Shown: positions 26,422 through 35,819 of the stretch, one piece after another | How the letters are laid out: every line of letters begins with the position of its first letter | Position numbering within the stretch: position 1 is the first letter of the stretch | Origin: Aequorivita lipolytica | GTDB lineage: Bacteria; Bacteroidota; Bacteroidia; Flavobacteriales; Flavobacteriaceae | Direction of reading: 5' to 3' | NCBI RefSeq assembly: GCF_007997135.1 | Contig: NZ_VORU01000010.1 | Coordinates: 62,001-126,000 of the forward strand | Length of the DNA: 64,000 nucleotides | Translations under genes and position numbers: made by a program | Notes under the pieces: generated by a model | Told to the model about the DNA's origin: nothing | What the model saw: the letters and a program-made list of their open reading frames with translations, nothing else | The model's database searches: none

Positions 26422-26780
26422 TGTGGGATTCATTTTTAGGAAAGCGCCTTAAAGGATGCGGCTACGCACTTAAAGGCGCTTTGCTTTTATTACGCAACGA
26501 GGCGAGCATTCAAGTGCAGGCCGCGATTGCAGTAATCATGACTTTTGCCGGATTTTACTTTGAAATTTCTACAACAGAATGGATGTTTCAAATTTTCGCA
26601 ATCGGGCTCGTGCTGAGTATTGAAGGGTTAAATACTGCCGCCGAAGAAATAGCCGATTTTGTTCATCCTGATTTTCACAATAAAATAGGTTTTATAAAGG
26701 ATATTGCTGCTGGGGCTGTCTTTTTCGCAGCCATTACAGCGGTCATTATTGGTTGTATTATTTATATTCCAAAATTATAA
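26421..26780 (+). CDS. DgkA-family lipid kinase (undecaprenol/diacylglycerol kinase)
   Basis: 119 residues with three membrane helices. The family signature is present: RNEASIQVQAAIAV, then EGLNTAAEEIADF (catalytic Glu and Asn positions) and KDIAAGAV. It phosphorylates diacylglycerol or, as in Gram-positive DgkA, undecaprenol, at the inner membrane. Its ATG overlaps the tpx stop codon (TAATG), so it is translated from the same message. The small basic N-terminus LGKRLKGCGYALKG is usual. Confidence 0.9.
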   Translation: MWDSFLGKRLKGCGYALKGALLLLRNEASIQVQAAIAVIMTFAGFYFEISTTEWMFQIFAIGLVLSIEGLNTAAEEIADFVHPDFHNKIGFIKDIAAGAVFFAAITAVIIGCIIYIPKL

Positions 26781-26816
26781 TCACACTAAAATTTATTTTG
26801 AATTTGTTTTTTGTAA

Positions 26817-26850
26817 TTTGGAATTTTCCTCATTGATATTTGTATTTTTG
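26817..26850 (+). promoter_or_regulatory. Promoter of ftsK
   Basis: TTTG (26817-26820), 22-base spacer, TATTTTTG (26843-26850): a full match to the Bacteroidota -33/-7 consensus, with the ATG 24 bases downstream. Confidence 0.6.
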
Positions 26851-26873
26851 CTAAAAAGACAACCGTTCTATTA

Positions 26874-29237
26874 ATGGCCAAAAAAAAGAAACCAACCGCA
26901 AAAACCCCGCGCAAAAAAATAAACTTTTCGCTATCCAAACAACAGAGAATTCTTTTGGGTAGCTTTTTGTTTTTATTGGGGGTGGCTCTTTTGTTCTCCT
27001 TTGTTTCCTACTTTTTCACTTGGCAGGCAGATCAAAGCGAAATCGGAATGCTTGCAGAACGCGAACTACAAACAAAAAACTGGCTCAATAAATTTGGAGC
27101 TAACGTAGCGCATTTCTTTATTTATGACGGTTTTGGAGTTTCTGCGTTTATTTTTGCTTTCCTTGTGTCGCTAACAGGTGTTTACTATTTTTTTGACTAT
27201 GCGAAGAAACCACTAAAGAAGTTTTGGTTTTGGGGATTGCTTTTAATGTTGTGGATTTCAGTTTTCTTTGGTTTTTTTGGAGAAAAGACAACGCTTTTCA
27301 GCGGTATTATTGGTTATGAAACTAACGACCTTATGCAGGATTATTTAGGTTTGGTTGGCGCAATGCTGGTAATGGTTTTTATTTTGATAGTCTATTTGGT
27401 AGTACGTTTAAAGCTTACCCCAGAAATGGCAATCGATGCTTTCAAAAGCTCAAAAAAGCAAATCGCATCTGAATTTGTTTCCGAGGAACAGAAAGGAAAA
27501 ATAACTGTTTCCGATAGTATTTCAGAAAAGGTTGAAGAAGAGAACGAGGAGATTCCTGAGCCTCAGATTGAAGAAAGAGTTACTCCACCTCCACCTCCTC
27601 CAGTTGAAAAATTAATTCTGAAATCTGACGTGGAAGGCGATGTGGAAATGGAAGTAGAACACATTCCAGATGAAGAAGAAGAAATTGAAAATCTGAGTGA
27701 TAAGTTAGTTAAAGATTATGGTGAGTTCGATCCAAGATTGGAATTAAGCAGCTATAAATTTCCAAGCATAGAATTGCTACGCGATCACACTGTGGGCGCT
27801 GGAATAACGATTGACCAAGAGGAACTCGAAGAAAACAAAAACCGAATTGTTGAAACGCTCAGCAATTATAAAATAGGCATCGCAAATATTAAAGCAACCG
27901 TTGGACCAACGGTTACGCTTTACGAAATTGTGCCCGATGCCGGAATCCGTATCTCAAAAATCAAGAATCTTGAGGACGACATTGCCCTTTCGCTTTCCGC
28001 TTTGGGTATTCGGATTATAGCTCCCATTCCAGGGCGCGGTACTATTGGTATTGAAGTGCCAAATAAAAATCCGAAAATGGTTTCTATGCGTTCAGTAATT
28101 GCTTCGGCGAAATTTCAAAATGCCGAAATGGAACTGCCCATCGCTTTTGGAAAAACCATCAGCAACGAAACCTTTGTTGTTGACCTTGCAAAAATGCCAC
28201 ACATGCTTATGGCCGGGGCTACCGGACAAGGAAAGTCTGTTGGTTTGAACGCTGTGCTTACTTCACTTTTATACAAAAAACATCCAGCCGAAGTAAAATT
28301 CGTTTTGGTAGATCCAAAAAAAGTGGAACTGACGCTTTTCAACAAAATTGAAAGACATTATTTGGCAAAACTGCCCGACACCGAAGAAGCTATTATCACT
28401 GATACCGCAAAGGTTATAAACACTTTGAATTCACTTTGTATTGAAATGGATGCGCGTTACGATTTGCTGAAAGATGCAATGGTTCGTAACATTAAAGAGT
28501 ACAACACCAAATTTAAAAACAGGAAACTGAACCCGAATGAAGGTCACCGTTTTTTACCGTACATCGTTTTGGTAATAGACGAGTTTGCAGATTTGATTAT
28601 GACTGCCGGAAAAGAAGTGGAAACACCGATAGCGCGCTTGGCACAGCTTGCCCGTGCAATTGGGATCCATTTGATTATTGCTACACAAAGACCTTCGGTA
28701 AACGTGATTACGGGTATTATAAAAGCAAACTTCCCGGCGCGAATAGCGTTTAGGGTAACTAGCAAAATTGATTCGCGTACTATTTTGGATAATTCTGGCG
28801 CAGATCAACTAATTGGTCGCGGAGATATGCTTTATACCCAAGGCAATGAATTAACACGGATTCAATGCGCTTTTGTGGATACCCCTGAGGTGGCCGATAT
28901 TACGGAATTTATAGGTTCGCAAAAGGCATATCCGGACGCATATTTATTACCAGAATACGTAGGCGAGGAAGGTGGCACAACTCTTGATATTGACATAGAG
29001 GAACGCGATAAACTATTCCGTGAAGCCGCAGAAGTATTGGTAATTGCACAACAAGGCTCTGCCTCATTATTGCAGCGAAAGCTTAAATTGGGTTATAACC
29101 GCGCAGGGCGAATTATCGATCAAATGGAAGCAGCCGGTATTGTAGGGCAATTTGAGGGCAGCAAGGCAAGGCAAGTTTTGGTTCCAACAATTGATGCGTT
29201 AAACCAACTTTTAGATAACGAAACTAATGATAATTAA
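26874..29237 (+). CDS. ftsK: DNA translocase FtsK
   Basis: 787 residues. A Lys-rich start is followed by four membrane helices (about 25-185), an acidic and proline-rich linker (about 200-275, with a run of prolines in TPPPPPPVEK), the alpha/beta motor with Walker A GATGQGKS near 449 and a Walker B region YIVLVIDEFADLI, and the C-terminal winged-helix gamma domain (SLLQRKLKLGYNRAGRIIDQ). It pumps chromosomal DNA at the septum during division. It begins the ftsK-lolA-lptF/G run with an adjacent downstream gene. Confidence 0.97.
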   Translation: MAKKKKPTAKTPRKKINFSLSKQQRILLGSFLFLLGVALLFSFVSYFFTWQADQSEIGMLAERELQTKNWLNKFGANVAHFFIYDGFGVSAFIFAFLVSLTGVYYFFDYAKKPLKKFWFWGLLLMLWISVFFGFFGEKTTLFSGIIGYETNDLMQDYLGLVGAMLVMVFILIVYLVVRLKLTPEMAIDAFKSSKKQIASEFVSEEQKGKITVSDSISEKVEEENEEIPEPQIEERVTPPPPPPVEKLILKSDVEGDVEMEVEHIPDEEEEIENLSDKLVKDYGEFDPRLELSSYKFPSIELLRDHTVGAGITIDQEELEENKNRIVETLSNYKIGIANIKATVGPTVTLYEIVPDAGIRISKIKNLEDDIALSLSALGIRIIAPIPGRGTIGIEVPNKNPKMVSMRSVIASAKFQNAEMELPIAFGKTISNETFVVDLAKMPHMLMAGATGQGKSVGLNAVLTSLLYKKHPAEVKFVLVDPKKVELTLFNKIERHYLAKLPDTEEAIITDTAKVINTLNSLCIEMDARYDLLKDAMVRNIKEYNTKFKNRKLNPNEGHRFLPYIVLVIDEFADLIMTAGKEVETPIARLAQLARAIGIHLIIATQRPSVNVITGIIKANFPARIAFRVTSKIDSRTILDNSGADQLIGRGDMLYTQGNELTRIQCAFVDTPEVADITEFIGSQKAYPDAYLLPEYVGEEGGTTLDIDIEERDKLFREAAEVLVIAQQGSASLLQRKLKLGYNRAGRIIDQMEAAGIVGQFEGSKARQVLVPTIDALNQLLDNETNDN

Positions 29238-29238
29238 A

Positions 29239-29877
29239 ATGAAGAAACTTAGTATTATTTTAATCGCTTTTTTTATAACAACACTTTCGCAGGCTCAGGA
29301 TGCAAAATCTTTGCTAAAGGAGGTTTCGGCAAAAGCCAAAAGCTACGATAACATCGCTATCGATTTCAAATACAATTTGAGCAATTCCAAAGAAAACGTA
29401 AGTCAAGAAACCCGAGGCGATGTTACGCTTCAGGGCGATAAGTACGTTTTAAATATGCTTGGAACTACCCGTATTTTTGATGGAAAAAACATTTACACTA
29501 TCGTTCCTGAGGACGAAGAAGTAACCATTTCGGCATATAATGCAAAAGATGATAAAGAAATTACACCCTCAAAAATGCTCACTTTTTATGAAAAAGGCTA
29601 TAACTATAAAATGGACATAGAGCAAAACGTGAAGGGTAGAAAGATTCAGTATGTAAAGCTTATACCGATCGATTCAAAAGCCGAGATTAAAGATATTCTG
29701 TTGGGCATAGACGTGCAGACGAAACATATTTACAAGCTAATCCAAACAGATGCGAAAGGCACTAAATACACGCTTACCGTAAATTCATTCAAAACAAATC
29801 AACCTGTTTCCAAAACCTTGTTTACTTTTGACGAGGCAAAATATAAAAAAGACGGTTATTACATAAACAAGTTGTAA
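29239..29877 (+). CDS. LolA-like outer-membrane lipoprotein carrier
   Basis: 212 residues from the ATG at 29239, which gives a clean signal peptide (MKKLSIILIAFFITTLSQAQ); an ATG at 29227 inside the ftsK end adds MIIK and is the alternative. The mature part fits LolA: YDNIAIDFKYNL, GDVTLQGDKYVLNMLG, FDGKNIYTIVPEDEEV, and KTLFTFDEAKY. LolA ferries lipoproteins across the periplasm. It follows ftsK as in many Bacteroidota, and a permease of LPS-transport type comes next. Confidence 0.85.
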   Translation: MKKLSIILIAFFITTLSQAQDAKSLLKEVSAKAKSYDNIAIDFKYNLSNSKENVSQETRGDVTLQGDKYVLNMLGTTRIFDGKNIYTIVPEDEEVTISAYNAKDDKEITPSKMLTFYEKGYNYKMDIEQNVKGRKIQYVKLIPIDSKAEIKDILLGIDVQTKHIYKLIQTDAKGTKYTLTVNSFKTNQPVSKTLFTFDEAKYKKDGYYINKL

Positions 29878-29892
29878 CCACCCCACCCGCAA

Positions 29893-31341
29893 GTGAAAAT
29901 ACTGGACAGGTATATATTGTTAAGTTATTTGAAGACGTTTGTAAGCGTCTTCATTATTTTAATGTTCATATTTGTTCTGCAGACCATTTGGCTCTACATA
30001 TCTGAACTGGCAGGAAAAGACTTGGATGTTTGGATAGTGCTTAAATTTCTTTGGTATGTTTCCCCACGATTGATTCCTTTGGTCCTTCCGCTCACTATTT
30101 TGGTTACTTCATTGATGGTTTTCGGAAGCTTTGCTGAAAAGTATGAATTTGCCGCGATGAAATCTACTGGAATCTCATTGCAGCGAGCCATGGGAAGCGT
30201 AATAGGTTTCATTATTTTGCTTTCAATTACCGCATTCTTTTTCGCTAATAACGTTATACCCTATTCCGAATATAAATGGCAGAACTTGCGACGAAACATT
30301 TCGCAATTTCAGCCTTCTATGGTAATTTCTGAGGGACAATTCAGCCAAATTGGAGATATGTTCAACATAAAAGTGGAAGAGAAAAGTGGCGATCGTGATC
30401 AATATTTAAAAGATGTAATAATTCATAAAAAAAATGAATCGAAACCAAACGGAAATTTTACCGTTATAATCGCAGATAATGGAGAGCTGGCCAGCGAAGA
30501 AGGCAGCAATACGCTTTCCTTGATTTTGAAGGAAGGGAATTACTACGAAGAAATCCAAACTAAAAGTGCTGCAAAACAAATAAAAAGCCCTTTTGCCAAA
30601 AGTTATTTTGAGACCTATGCTATTAACATAGACCTTACTGAGCTAAACGCTAAGGATGTGGATAAAGAGAATAACCTGAACAACCAGAATATGTACAATA
30701 TCAGTGAACTTCGGGTTGAAATTGATTCACTTTCCGATAGTTATTCCAAAGATATTGCCTCTTACACTAAAAATATGTACTACCGTAGTGGTGTAGAAAA
30801 ATTTCAGGACTACAAAATTGCAGACTCTACCAAACCTCAGTCCATTAATACAATTCTTGAAATCTATAATCCTGTACACCAACTTCAAATAGTGAAGCTC
30901 GCGTTAAACAACGCAAAAGGCACATTACAAACTGTAGATGCTAAAAAAGTTGAATTTAACCAAAAAGTAGAACGGCTTAACAAAACAGAAATAGCACTAC
31001 ACGACAAGTACGTTTTAGGAATAGCCTGCATTATATTATTTTTTGTGGGTGCACCGCTCGGGGCAATTATACGCAAAGGGGGCATGGGGCTGCCATTGGT
31101 AGTTGCAGTATTACTATTTTTAACATACCACTTTATAGGAATTTTCGCAAAAAACAGCGCCGAAGATGGCACGATGCATCCTTTTATAGCCACTTGGATA
31201 AGTACTGCTATTATGCTTCCGCTTAGTGTTTGGCTCACTTATCGTGCAACCACAGACCAAGGAATTTTTGATTTTGATTCTTTTTTACAAAGGATTGGAC
31301 GATGGTTAGGAATAAAAAAGAAAAAGAAAGAAAAAAAATAG
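29893..31341 (+). CDS. LptF/LptG-family permease
   Basis: 482 residues, GTG start at 29893 giving MKILDRYILLSYLKTF, the classic LptF/G opening. Membrane helices lie near 13-33, 55-75 and 98-118, then a large periplasmic jellyroll (about 130-380), and three further helices (about 375-455). The protein ends in a basic tail (KKKKKEKK). With LptB2 it extracts LPS from the inner membrane. Its partner and lptB are not in this window. It follows the LolA-like gene by 15 bases. Confidence 0.92.
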   Translation: MKILDRYILLSYLKTFVSVFIILMFIFVLQTIWLYISELAGKDLDVWIVLKFLWYVSPRLIPLVLPLTILVTSLMVFGSFAEKYEFAAMKSTGISLQRAMGSVIGFIILLSITAFFFANNVIPYSEYKWQNLRRNISQFQPSMVISEGQFSQIGDMFNIKVEEKSGDRDQYLKDVIIHKKNESKPNGNFTVIIADNGELASEEGSNTLSLILKEGNYYEEIQTKSAAKQIKSPFAKSYFETYAINIDLTELNAKDVDKENNLNNQNMYNISELRVEIDSLSDSYSKDIASYTKNMYYRSGVEKFQDYKIADSTKPQSINTILEIYNPVHQLQIVKLALNNAKGTLQTVDAKKVEFNQKVERLNKTEIALHDKYVLGIACIILFFVGAPLGAIIRKGGMGLPLVVAVLLFLTYHFIGIFAKNSAEDGTMHPFIATWISTAIMLPLSVWLTYRATTDQGIFDFDSFLQRIGRWLGIKKKKKEKK

Positions 31342-31414
31342 GTTGCTATTATTCGGAAAGAAAATTGTTGAGATTTTATTACAATCTATTATAATTAATA
31401 CTTCGCTAAAATCT

Positions 31415-31449
31415 TTTGGCAAATAACAAAACTACATTTTATACCTTTG
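31415..31449 (+). promoter_or_regulatory. Promoter of the ribB-type gene
   Basis: TTTG (31415-31418), 23-base spacer, TACCTTTG (31442-31449): a full consensus match, 20 bases before the ATG at 31469. No FMN riboswitch is recognisable in this short leader. Confidence 0.6.
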
Positions 31450-31468
31450 CACTACATTTTTTAAAGCT

Positions 31469-32617
31469 ATGATTTCCACAGAAAAAGAAAGTTCCGTTCA
31501 ACTCAACACTATTGAAGAAGCCATTGAAGATATTCTCAATGGAAAGATAATCATTGTAGTTGATGATGAAAACCGGGAAAACGAGGGAGACTTTATTGCC
31601 GCAGCTGAAATGGTTACGCCAGAGATGATCAATTTTATGGCTACGCACGGCAGAGGGCTTATCTGTGCACCACTAACCGAAGAACGTTGCAACCTCCTTG
31701 ATTTAAATATGATGGTGGAAAACAACACCGTACTACACCACACGCAGTTTACAGTTTCTGTAGATTTGATTGGCCACGGTTGCACCACGGGAATTTCGGT
31801 GCACGACCGTTCAAAAACCATAAAAGCTCTTGTAAATGATGAAACCAAAGCTTCAGATTTGGGAAGACCAGGGCATATTTTTCCTTTACGTGCAAAAGAA
31901 GGTGGCGTTTTAAGAAGAACCGGCCACACAGAAGCTGCCATAGATTTGGCACGGTTAGCAGGATTGAAACCAGCTGGGATTTTAGTTGAAATTTTAAATG
32001 AAGACGGAACTATGGCGCGGCTTCCACAATTAATGAAAGTTGCTAAAAAGTTTGATCTAAAACTTATTTCCATTGAAGATTTGGTGAAATACAGAATGGA
32101 GCACGATTCCTTGATTGAAAAAAAGGAAGATTTCAAAATCAATACAAAATTTGGAGATTTTAGACTTCGTGCTTACAAGCAAACTACAAACGATCAAATT
32201 CATATAGCGCTTACGAAAGGTAGTTGGAGAGAAAATGAACCTGTCTTGGTTCGAGTAAATGCAACTTTGGTGAATGGCGATATATTGGGAACACTAACGA
32301 ATAATGCCGAGCAAAAGCTTGACGATATGTTTAACGTTATCAATAATGAAGGAAAAGGCGCCATTGTTTTTATAAACCAACAAAGTCAATCTTTAAATCT
32401 TTTGAATCGCTTAAAAGAACTGAAAGAAGCTCAAAAACCTAATGAAATTGCGAAAGCGACACGTATTGAAATGGACAGCAAAGATTTCGGGATTGGGGCA
32501 CAAATTCTGCACGATTTGGGAATCCACAAAATTCGCTTGGTCTCAAACAGCGAGCAGACAAAACGCGTTGGAATGATTGGTTATGGTTTGGAAATTAAGG
32601 AGTATGTTAGTTATTAA
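31469..32617 (+). CDS. ribB: 3,4-dihydroxy-2-butanone-4-phosphate synthase with degenerate GTP cyclohydrolase II half
   Basis: 382 residues in RibBA architecture. The N-terminal half (about 12-210) is a complete DHBP synthase: DDENRENEGDF, THGRGLICAPL and GGVLRRTGHTEAAIDLARLAG, making the four-carbon unit of riboflavin. The C-terminal half (about 215-382) is GCHII-like in shape, but the zinc motif, normally three Cys around GDVFGSLRCDCG, reads NATLVNGDILGTLTNNAEQ with no Cys. GTP cyclohydrolase activity is therefore unlikely. A separate ribA must exist elsewhere. The stop overlaps the convergent aminotransferase gene by 4 bases. Confidence 0.93.
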   Translation: MISTEKESSVQLNTIEEAIEDILNGKIIIVVDDENRENEGDFIAAAEMVTPEMINFMATHGRGLICAPLTEERCNLLDLNMMVENNTVLHHTQFTVSVDLIGHGCTTGISVHDRSKTIKALVNDETKASDLGRPGHIFPLRAKEGGVLRRTGHTEAAIDLARLAGLKPAGILVEILNEDGTMARLPQLMKVAKKFDLKLISIEDLVKYRMEHDSLIEKKEDFKINTKFGDFRLRAYKQTTNDQIHIALTKGSWRENEPVLVRVNATLVNGDILGTLTNNAEQKLDDMFNVINNEGKGAIVFINQQSQSLNLLNRLKELKEAQKPNEIAKATRIEMDSKDFGIGAQILHDLGIHKIRLVSNSEQTKRVGMIGYGLEIKEYVSY

Positions 32618-33807
32618 AGCATCGAAGCTATCGCCATTTTCATAGCTTCTGCCCTATCCCTAACCTGCTTTTCAGTCCAGCCAATTTTTATTAAGGAAGA
32701 AATCGTGCGGCTCATAATAGCATCACTTTTTGAAAAATCTGTATTGTTAAAATCCTGCATCTGGTTTTTCACTTCGGAAGAAAGATTTCCCAAGGATTTT
32801 AAATTTTTTAAATGCTCCCAGCCATTTATGTAGTGCCAGTTATTGGTGTACCAATAAAAACAGGCATCTACACCTGCTTCAGATAAAGCTTTGTGTGCTT
32901 TTTTGGTCAATTCCTCCGTAGGAAGGAAGAAATTTAGGAAGGAATAATTTTCCTCTCCGCCTTTAGGAACTCTTCTGAAAGTAACGCCTTCAATAGTTTC
33001 TAAAGTTTCACGAAGAATGGTGTAGTTTTCTTTCTGAATTTTTAAAATTCCATCCAACTTGTCCAATTGCGCCAAACCAACAGCAGCATTCAATTCAGAA
33101 ATTCTGAAATTATAGCCTAAAAAAGGGTGCGTTTCCGCCCCGCGATCATTGCCCACGTGGTCGTGGCCGTGGTCTTGGTAATGGTCTGCATTTAGTGCAT
33201 ATTTTTCATTATTGGTGATAACACCACCCCCTTCACCGCAGGTAATGGTTTTTACAAAATCGAAAGAAAAACAACCCAAATCGCCATAGCTTCCCAAAGG
33301 TTTTCCTTCGTAAGTTCCGCCAATGGCTTGGCAAGCATCTTCTAAAAGAATTAAATTATGTTTTTTGCATATTGCTTTCAAAGCTCTCAAATCTGCCATA
33401 GAGCCGCACATATGTACGGGCATTACGCATTTGGTTTTTGAAGTGATTGCTGCTTCCACAGCTTTTGGATCCAGCGTTAAAGTATCATCAATATCTACCA
33501 GAATTGGAATTGCGCCCAAAGCCAAAATAGATTCAAAACTCGCTACAAAGGTGAAGGTTGGCATTATAACCTCATCACCCGCGCCAATGCCTGCGGAAGC
33601 CAATGCAACCGTTAAAGCAGCTGTTCCGCTGGAAACTAGTTGGCAATATTCAGCACCCATTCGTTTAGCGAACGCTATTTCAAATTCTTTTGCTTTCCAG
33701 TGATTGTGGCGCATACCGTCAAAACCGTAGCGCATTAAAATGCCAGTTTCTAAAACGTCGTTTACTTGTTTGCGCTCTTCAGCGCCAAAAATTTCAAATC
33801 CGGGCAT
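32614..33807 (-). CDS. DegT/DnrJ/EryC1/StrS-family sugar aminotransferase, KdnA-like
   Basis: 397 residues. PLP Lys186 lies in FSFDFVKTITCGEGG and Asp157 in LLEDACQAIGG, both family-defining. The start MPGFEIFGAEERKQV and overall sequence recall KdnA, the 8-amino-3,8-dideoxy-octulosonate transaminase of Shewanella, but that assignment is from memory and weak. It acts on a keto-sugar nucleotide or similar substrate for surface glycans. It sits 6 kb from the polysaccharide locus and is convergent with ribB. Confidence 0.85.
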   Translation of the reverse strand: MPGFEIFGAEERKQVNDVLETGILMRYGFDGMRHNHWKAKEFEIAFAKRMGAEYCQLVSSGTAALTVALASAGIGAGDEVIMPTFTFVASFESILALGAIPILVDIDDTLTLDPKAVEAAITSKTKCVMPVHMCGSMADLRALKAICKKHNLILLEDACQAIGGTYEGKPLGSYGDLGCFSFDFVKTITCGEGGGVITNNEKYALNADHYQDHGHDHVGNDRGAETHPFLGYNFRISELNAAVGLAQLDKLDGILKIQKENYTILRETLETIEGVTFRRVPKGGEENYSFLNFFLPTEELTKKAHKALSEAGVDACFYWYTNNWHYINGWEHLKNLKSLGNLSSEVKNQMQDFNNTDFSKSDAIMSRTISSLIKIGWTEKQVRDRAEAMKMAIASML

Positions 33808-33920
33808 TTTTTATTGTTTATTGTTATTCTTTATTTTTTATTGGGTCTTTACTGAAGATGATTGCCAAAGGTAAGAGTTGCGTGTTCAGCTCAAAAGTAT
33901 GTGGAATGAATTTTAAAAAA

Positions 33921-34559
33921 TCAATTCACTTCAATAATAAGTTCATCAACGCCACGACGCACTTTTTTAAGATCTTTAAAAAAATCTGATTCGTCGCGAT
34001 AGCCTACGGGAAGTGCGATTACAGATTCCAATCCTCTTTTGTCAAGACCAATAAGTTTGTCGTATTTTTTGGGTTCAAAACCCTCCATTGGGCAAGCGTC
34101 TATCTCTTCAACAGCACAAACGGTTAAAAGGGCTCCAAGTGTTAAATAAAGTTGGTTAACCATCCAATCCTTTATTTCTTCACTATTTTTTTCGGTGAAG
34201 GAAGCAATTAAGTTTTTCTCGAAAGGCTCTAAAATCTTTCGCGGCGTATTTCGCTGTCCTTCTACCCTTTTGAAATGTTCTAGAATGAAGTTTTCATTAA
34301 TGTTTTTTTCAACACACAATATTAAAACGTGCGAAGCATCACGAACCTGTGGCTGATTGTACGTAAGCGGCATCAGCTTAGTTTTCAATTCGGAATTGCT
34401 AATCACTACCAATTTTAAAGGTTGCAAACCATACGAAGTTGCCGTGAGGTTAAAAGTTTCCTTTAATATATTCAGCTTTTCTTCGGAAAGTATTTTAGAG
34501 GAATCGAACGTTTTTGTTGCGTAACGCCATTGCAATTTTTCAATTGTTCTTGAAGCCAT
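33921..34559 (-). CDS. NAD(P)H-dependent nitroreductase-family oxidoreductase
   Basis: 212 residues. The N-terminus WRYATKTFDSSKILSEEK supplies the FMN-binding RYA(T/V)K motif; LGALLTVCAVEEIDACPMEGF and the ALPVGYRDESD segment are typical of the NfsB-like nitroreductases. It reduces nitro compounds, quinones or similar acceptors with FMN in the cytoplasm. It is a single gene on the minus strand, upstream of the aminotransferase by 113 bases. Confidence 0.92.
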   Translation of the reverse strand: MASRTIEKLQWRYATKTFDSSKILSEEKLNILKETFNLTATSYGLQPLKLVVISNSELKTKLMPLTYNQPQVRDASHVLILCVEKNINENFILEHFKRVEGQRNTPRKILEPFEKNLIASFTEKNSEEIKDWMVNQLYLTLGALLTVCAVEEIDACPMEGFEPKKYDKLIGLDKRGLESVIALPVGYRDESDFFKDLKKVRRGVDELIIEVN

Positions 34560-34589
34560 TTTAAAAATGAATTAATATTGGCTACAAAA

Positions 34590-34622
34590 ATAGCGATAAA
34601 AGTTTGGAACTTTTACCGCTAT
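34590..34622 (-). terminator. Terminator after the small lipoprotein gene
   Basis: Minus-strand ATAGCGGTAAAAGTT pairs with AACTTTTATCGCTAT across a 3-base loop (one G-U), followed by TTTTTG. It ends the message coming from 34788-35177 before the nitroreductase gene. Confidence 0.75.
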
Positions 34623-34787
34623 CCTTTTGCTACTAATTCAACAATTAAAACTTACTTAACACCACCCAAGTTTAGTTCCGAAACTATTTGGTTATACTAA
34701 GATTAAAAAGGAAAAGGCGATTTTTATATAGTATTTAGGTTTCATTTTTCCTTTTGCGAATTAATAATTATTAATGGACAAACATAA

Positions 34788-35177
34788 TCAACCACCACCG
34801 AAAATCTCTTCACAACGGTTCCATATACTTACCATATCCTCATGCAAATCCTGAGTTCTCTCACTAATGCGCACGTTAAAACTTACTTTTTCCTCTAATG
34901 TACACCCCTCTCGATCGGTATATTTGGTTCGGTCATCTAATAATAGGTCAAAATAAGTTTGCGTTGCGAGCTGCCTATTCAAACAAGCTTCTAAGGACTG
35001 ATCATTACCATCGCTATCTGGTTCAAGCATTAATTTCTGGTACTCATCCTCTAACTCATCTAATTCGTTTTCAACGGTCACTGCACAATCAGATTTTCCA
35101 AGTTTTTCAACTTCATCTTCAATACAACTTATAGAGAGGGTCATAACTGCTAATAATAATAGTATTTTAGTTTTCAT
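34788..35177 (-). CDS. Small putative lipoprotein
   Basis: 129 residues. Signal peptide with lipobox SISC (Cys18). The mature part is acidic and helical (ENELDELEDEYQKLMLEP) with four further Cys (SDC, EACL, REGC, NRCEE) that could form two disulfides. It ends in GGG. No family is recognised. It lies 29 bases after the DUF4870-like gene on the same strand, behind the HTCS regulator, and is followed by a terminator at 34590. Confidence 0.75.
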   Translation of the reverse strand: MKTKILLLLAVMTLSISCIEDEVEKLGKSDCAVTVENELDELEDEYQKLMLEPDSDGNDQSLEACLNRQLATQTYFDLLLDDRTKYTDREGCTLEEKVSFNVRISERTQDLHEDMVSIWNRCEEIFGGG

Positions 35178-35206
35178 AATTTTTAAATTTATAAGGTTGT
35201 ATTTTT

Positions 35207-35569
35207 TTAAATATTCTTAAACCACTCTTCATATTTTTTACCCAAAAGTGGTACCGGGCTTTCTTTCTCATTGATGGCGTTCATTAAGCCAATTACCCAC
35301 ATATAGACCATTACAAAAAAGCCGAGTATGTTGATTATCCATCCCAAGATGGGTATCATTCCAATGGCTCCCAAAACCAATCCTGTAAGCGCAAGGCCTA
35401 ATGATTGCCGAATATGGTATTGGGCAAATTCATTTTTCTTTTCACCGTTCATTACGAAAGCGACAAGTAAGCCTATGAAGGTTATATAAGCTATAATTGC
35501 TATATTTTTTCCTTCAGTTTTGGAAATGGTAGCTTCGGTAGGAGTTGTTTTTGTTTCTGCAGTTTTCAT
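35207..35569 (-). CDS. DUF4870-like membrane protein
   Basis: 120 residues. A polar, Thr/Lys-rich N-terminus (1-22) precedes about three membrane helices, with the motif YHIRQSLGLALTG (about 51-63) typical of the DUF4870/import-component family. The protein ends in a charged tail (GKKYEEWFKNI). The function is unknown. The start overlaps the stop of the small gene upstream by 4 bases, so the two are coupled. Confidence 0.82.
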   Translation of the reverse strand: MKTAETKTTPTEATISKTEGKNIAIIAYITFIGLLVAFVMNGEKKNEFAQYHIRQSLGLALTGLVLGAIGMIPILGWIINILGFFVMVYMWVIGLMNAINEKESPVPLLGKKYEEWFKNI

Positions 35570-35703
35570 TTTTTTAAAATTTTAATGGATTTCAACACTT
35601 TATTGTGCAAAAGGATTTTCAATTCATATTTACCCTCTTTAAGATGATCGATGCTCATATAAATTACATCGTCTTTCTTATTGCTATCAGTGGAATTTTT
35701 CAT
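35566..35703 (-). CDS. Very small conserved-looking protein
   Basis: 45 residues from the ATG at 35703: a polar start (MKNSTDSNKKDD), then YMSIDHLKEGKYELKILLHN and a basic end (KSIKILKK). The beta-strand pattern looks like a single small sheet. Its last bases (ATGA) overlap the start of the DUF4870-like gene, which argues that it is real. The longer open frame to 35775 begins with a sequence (MFWNISTIKHFSF) that is unlikely to be coding. The function is unknown. Confidence 0.6.
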   Translation of the reverse strand: MKNSTDSNKKDDVIYMSIDHLKEGKYELKILLHNKVLKSIKILKK

Positions 35704-35819
35704 TGATAAACCTTTTATGGTTAACAAATTTACAGGGAAAGAAAAATGTTTAATAGTAGAAATGTTCCAAAACATAGAAGATATGTTTCAGAGTTTCGGA
35801 ATACGCACAAATAGCTGTA

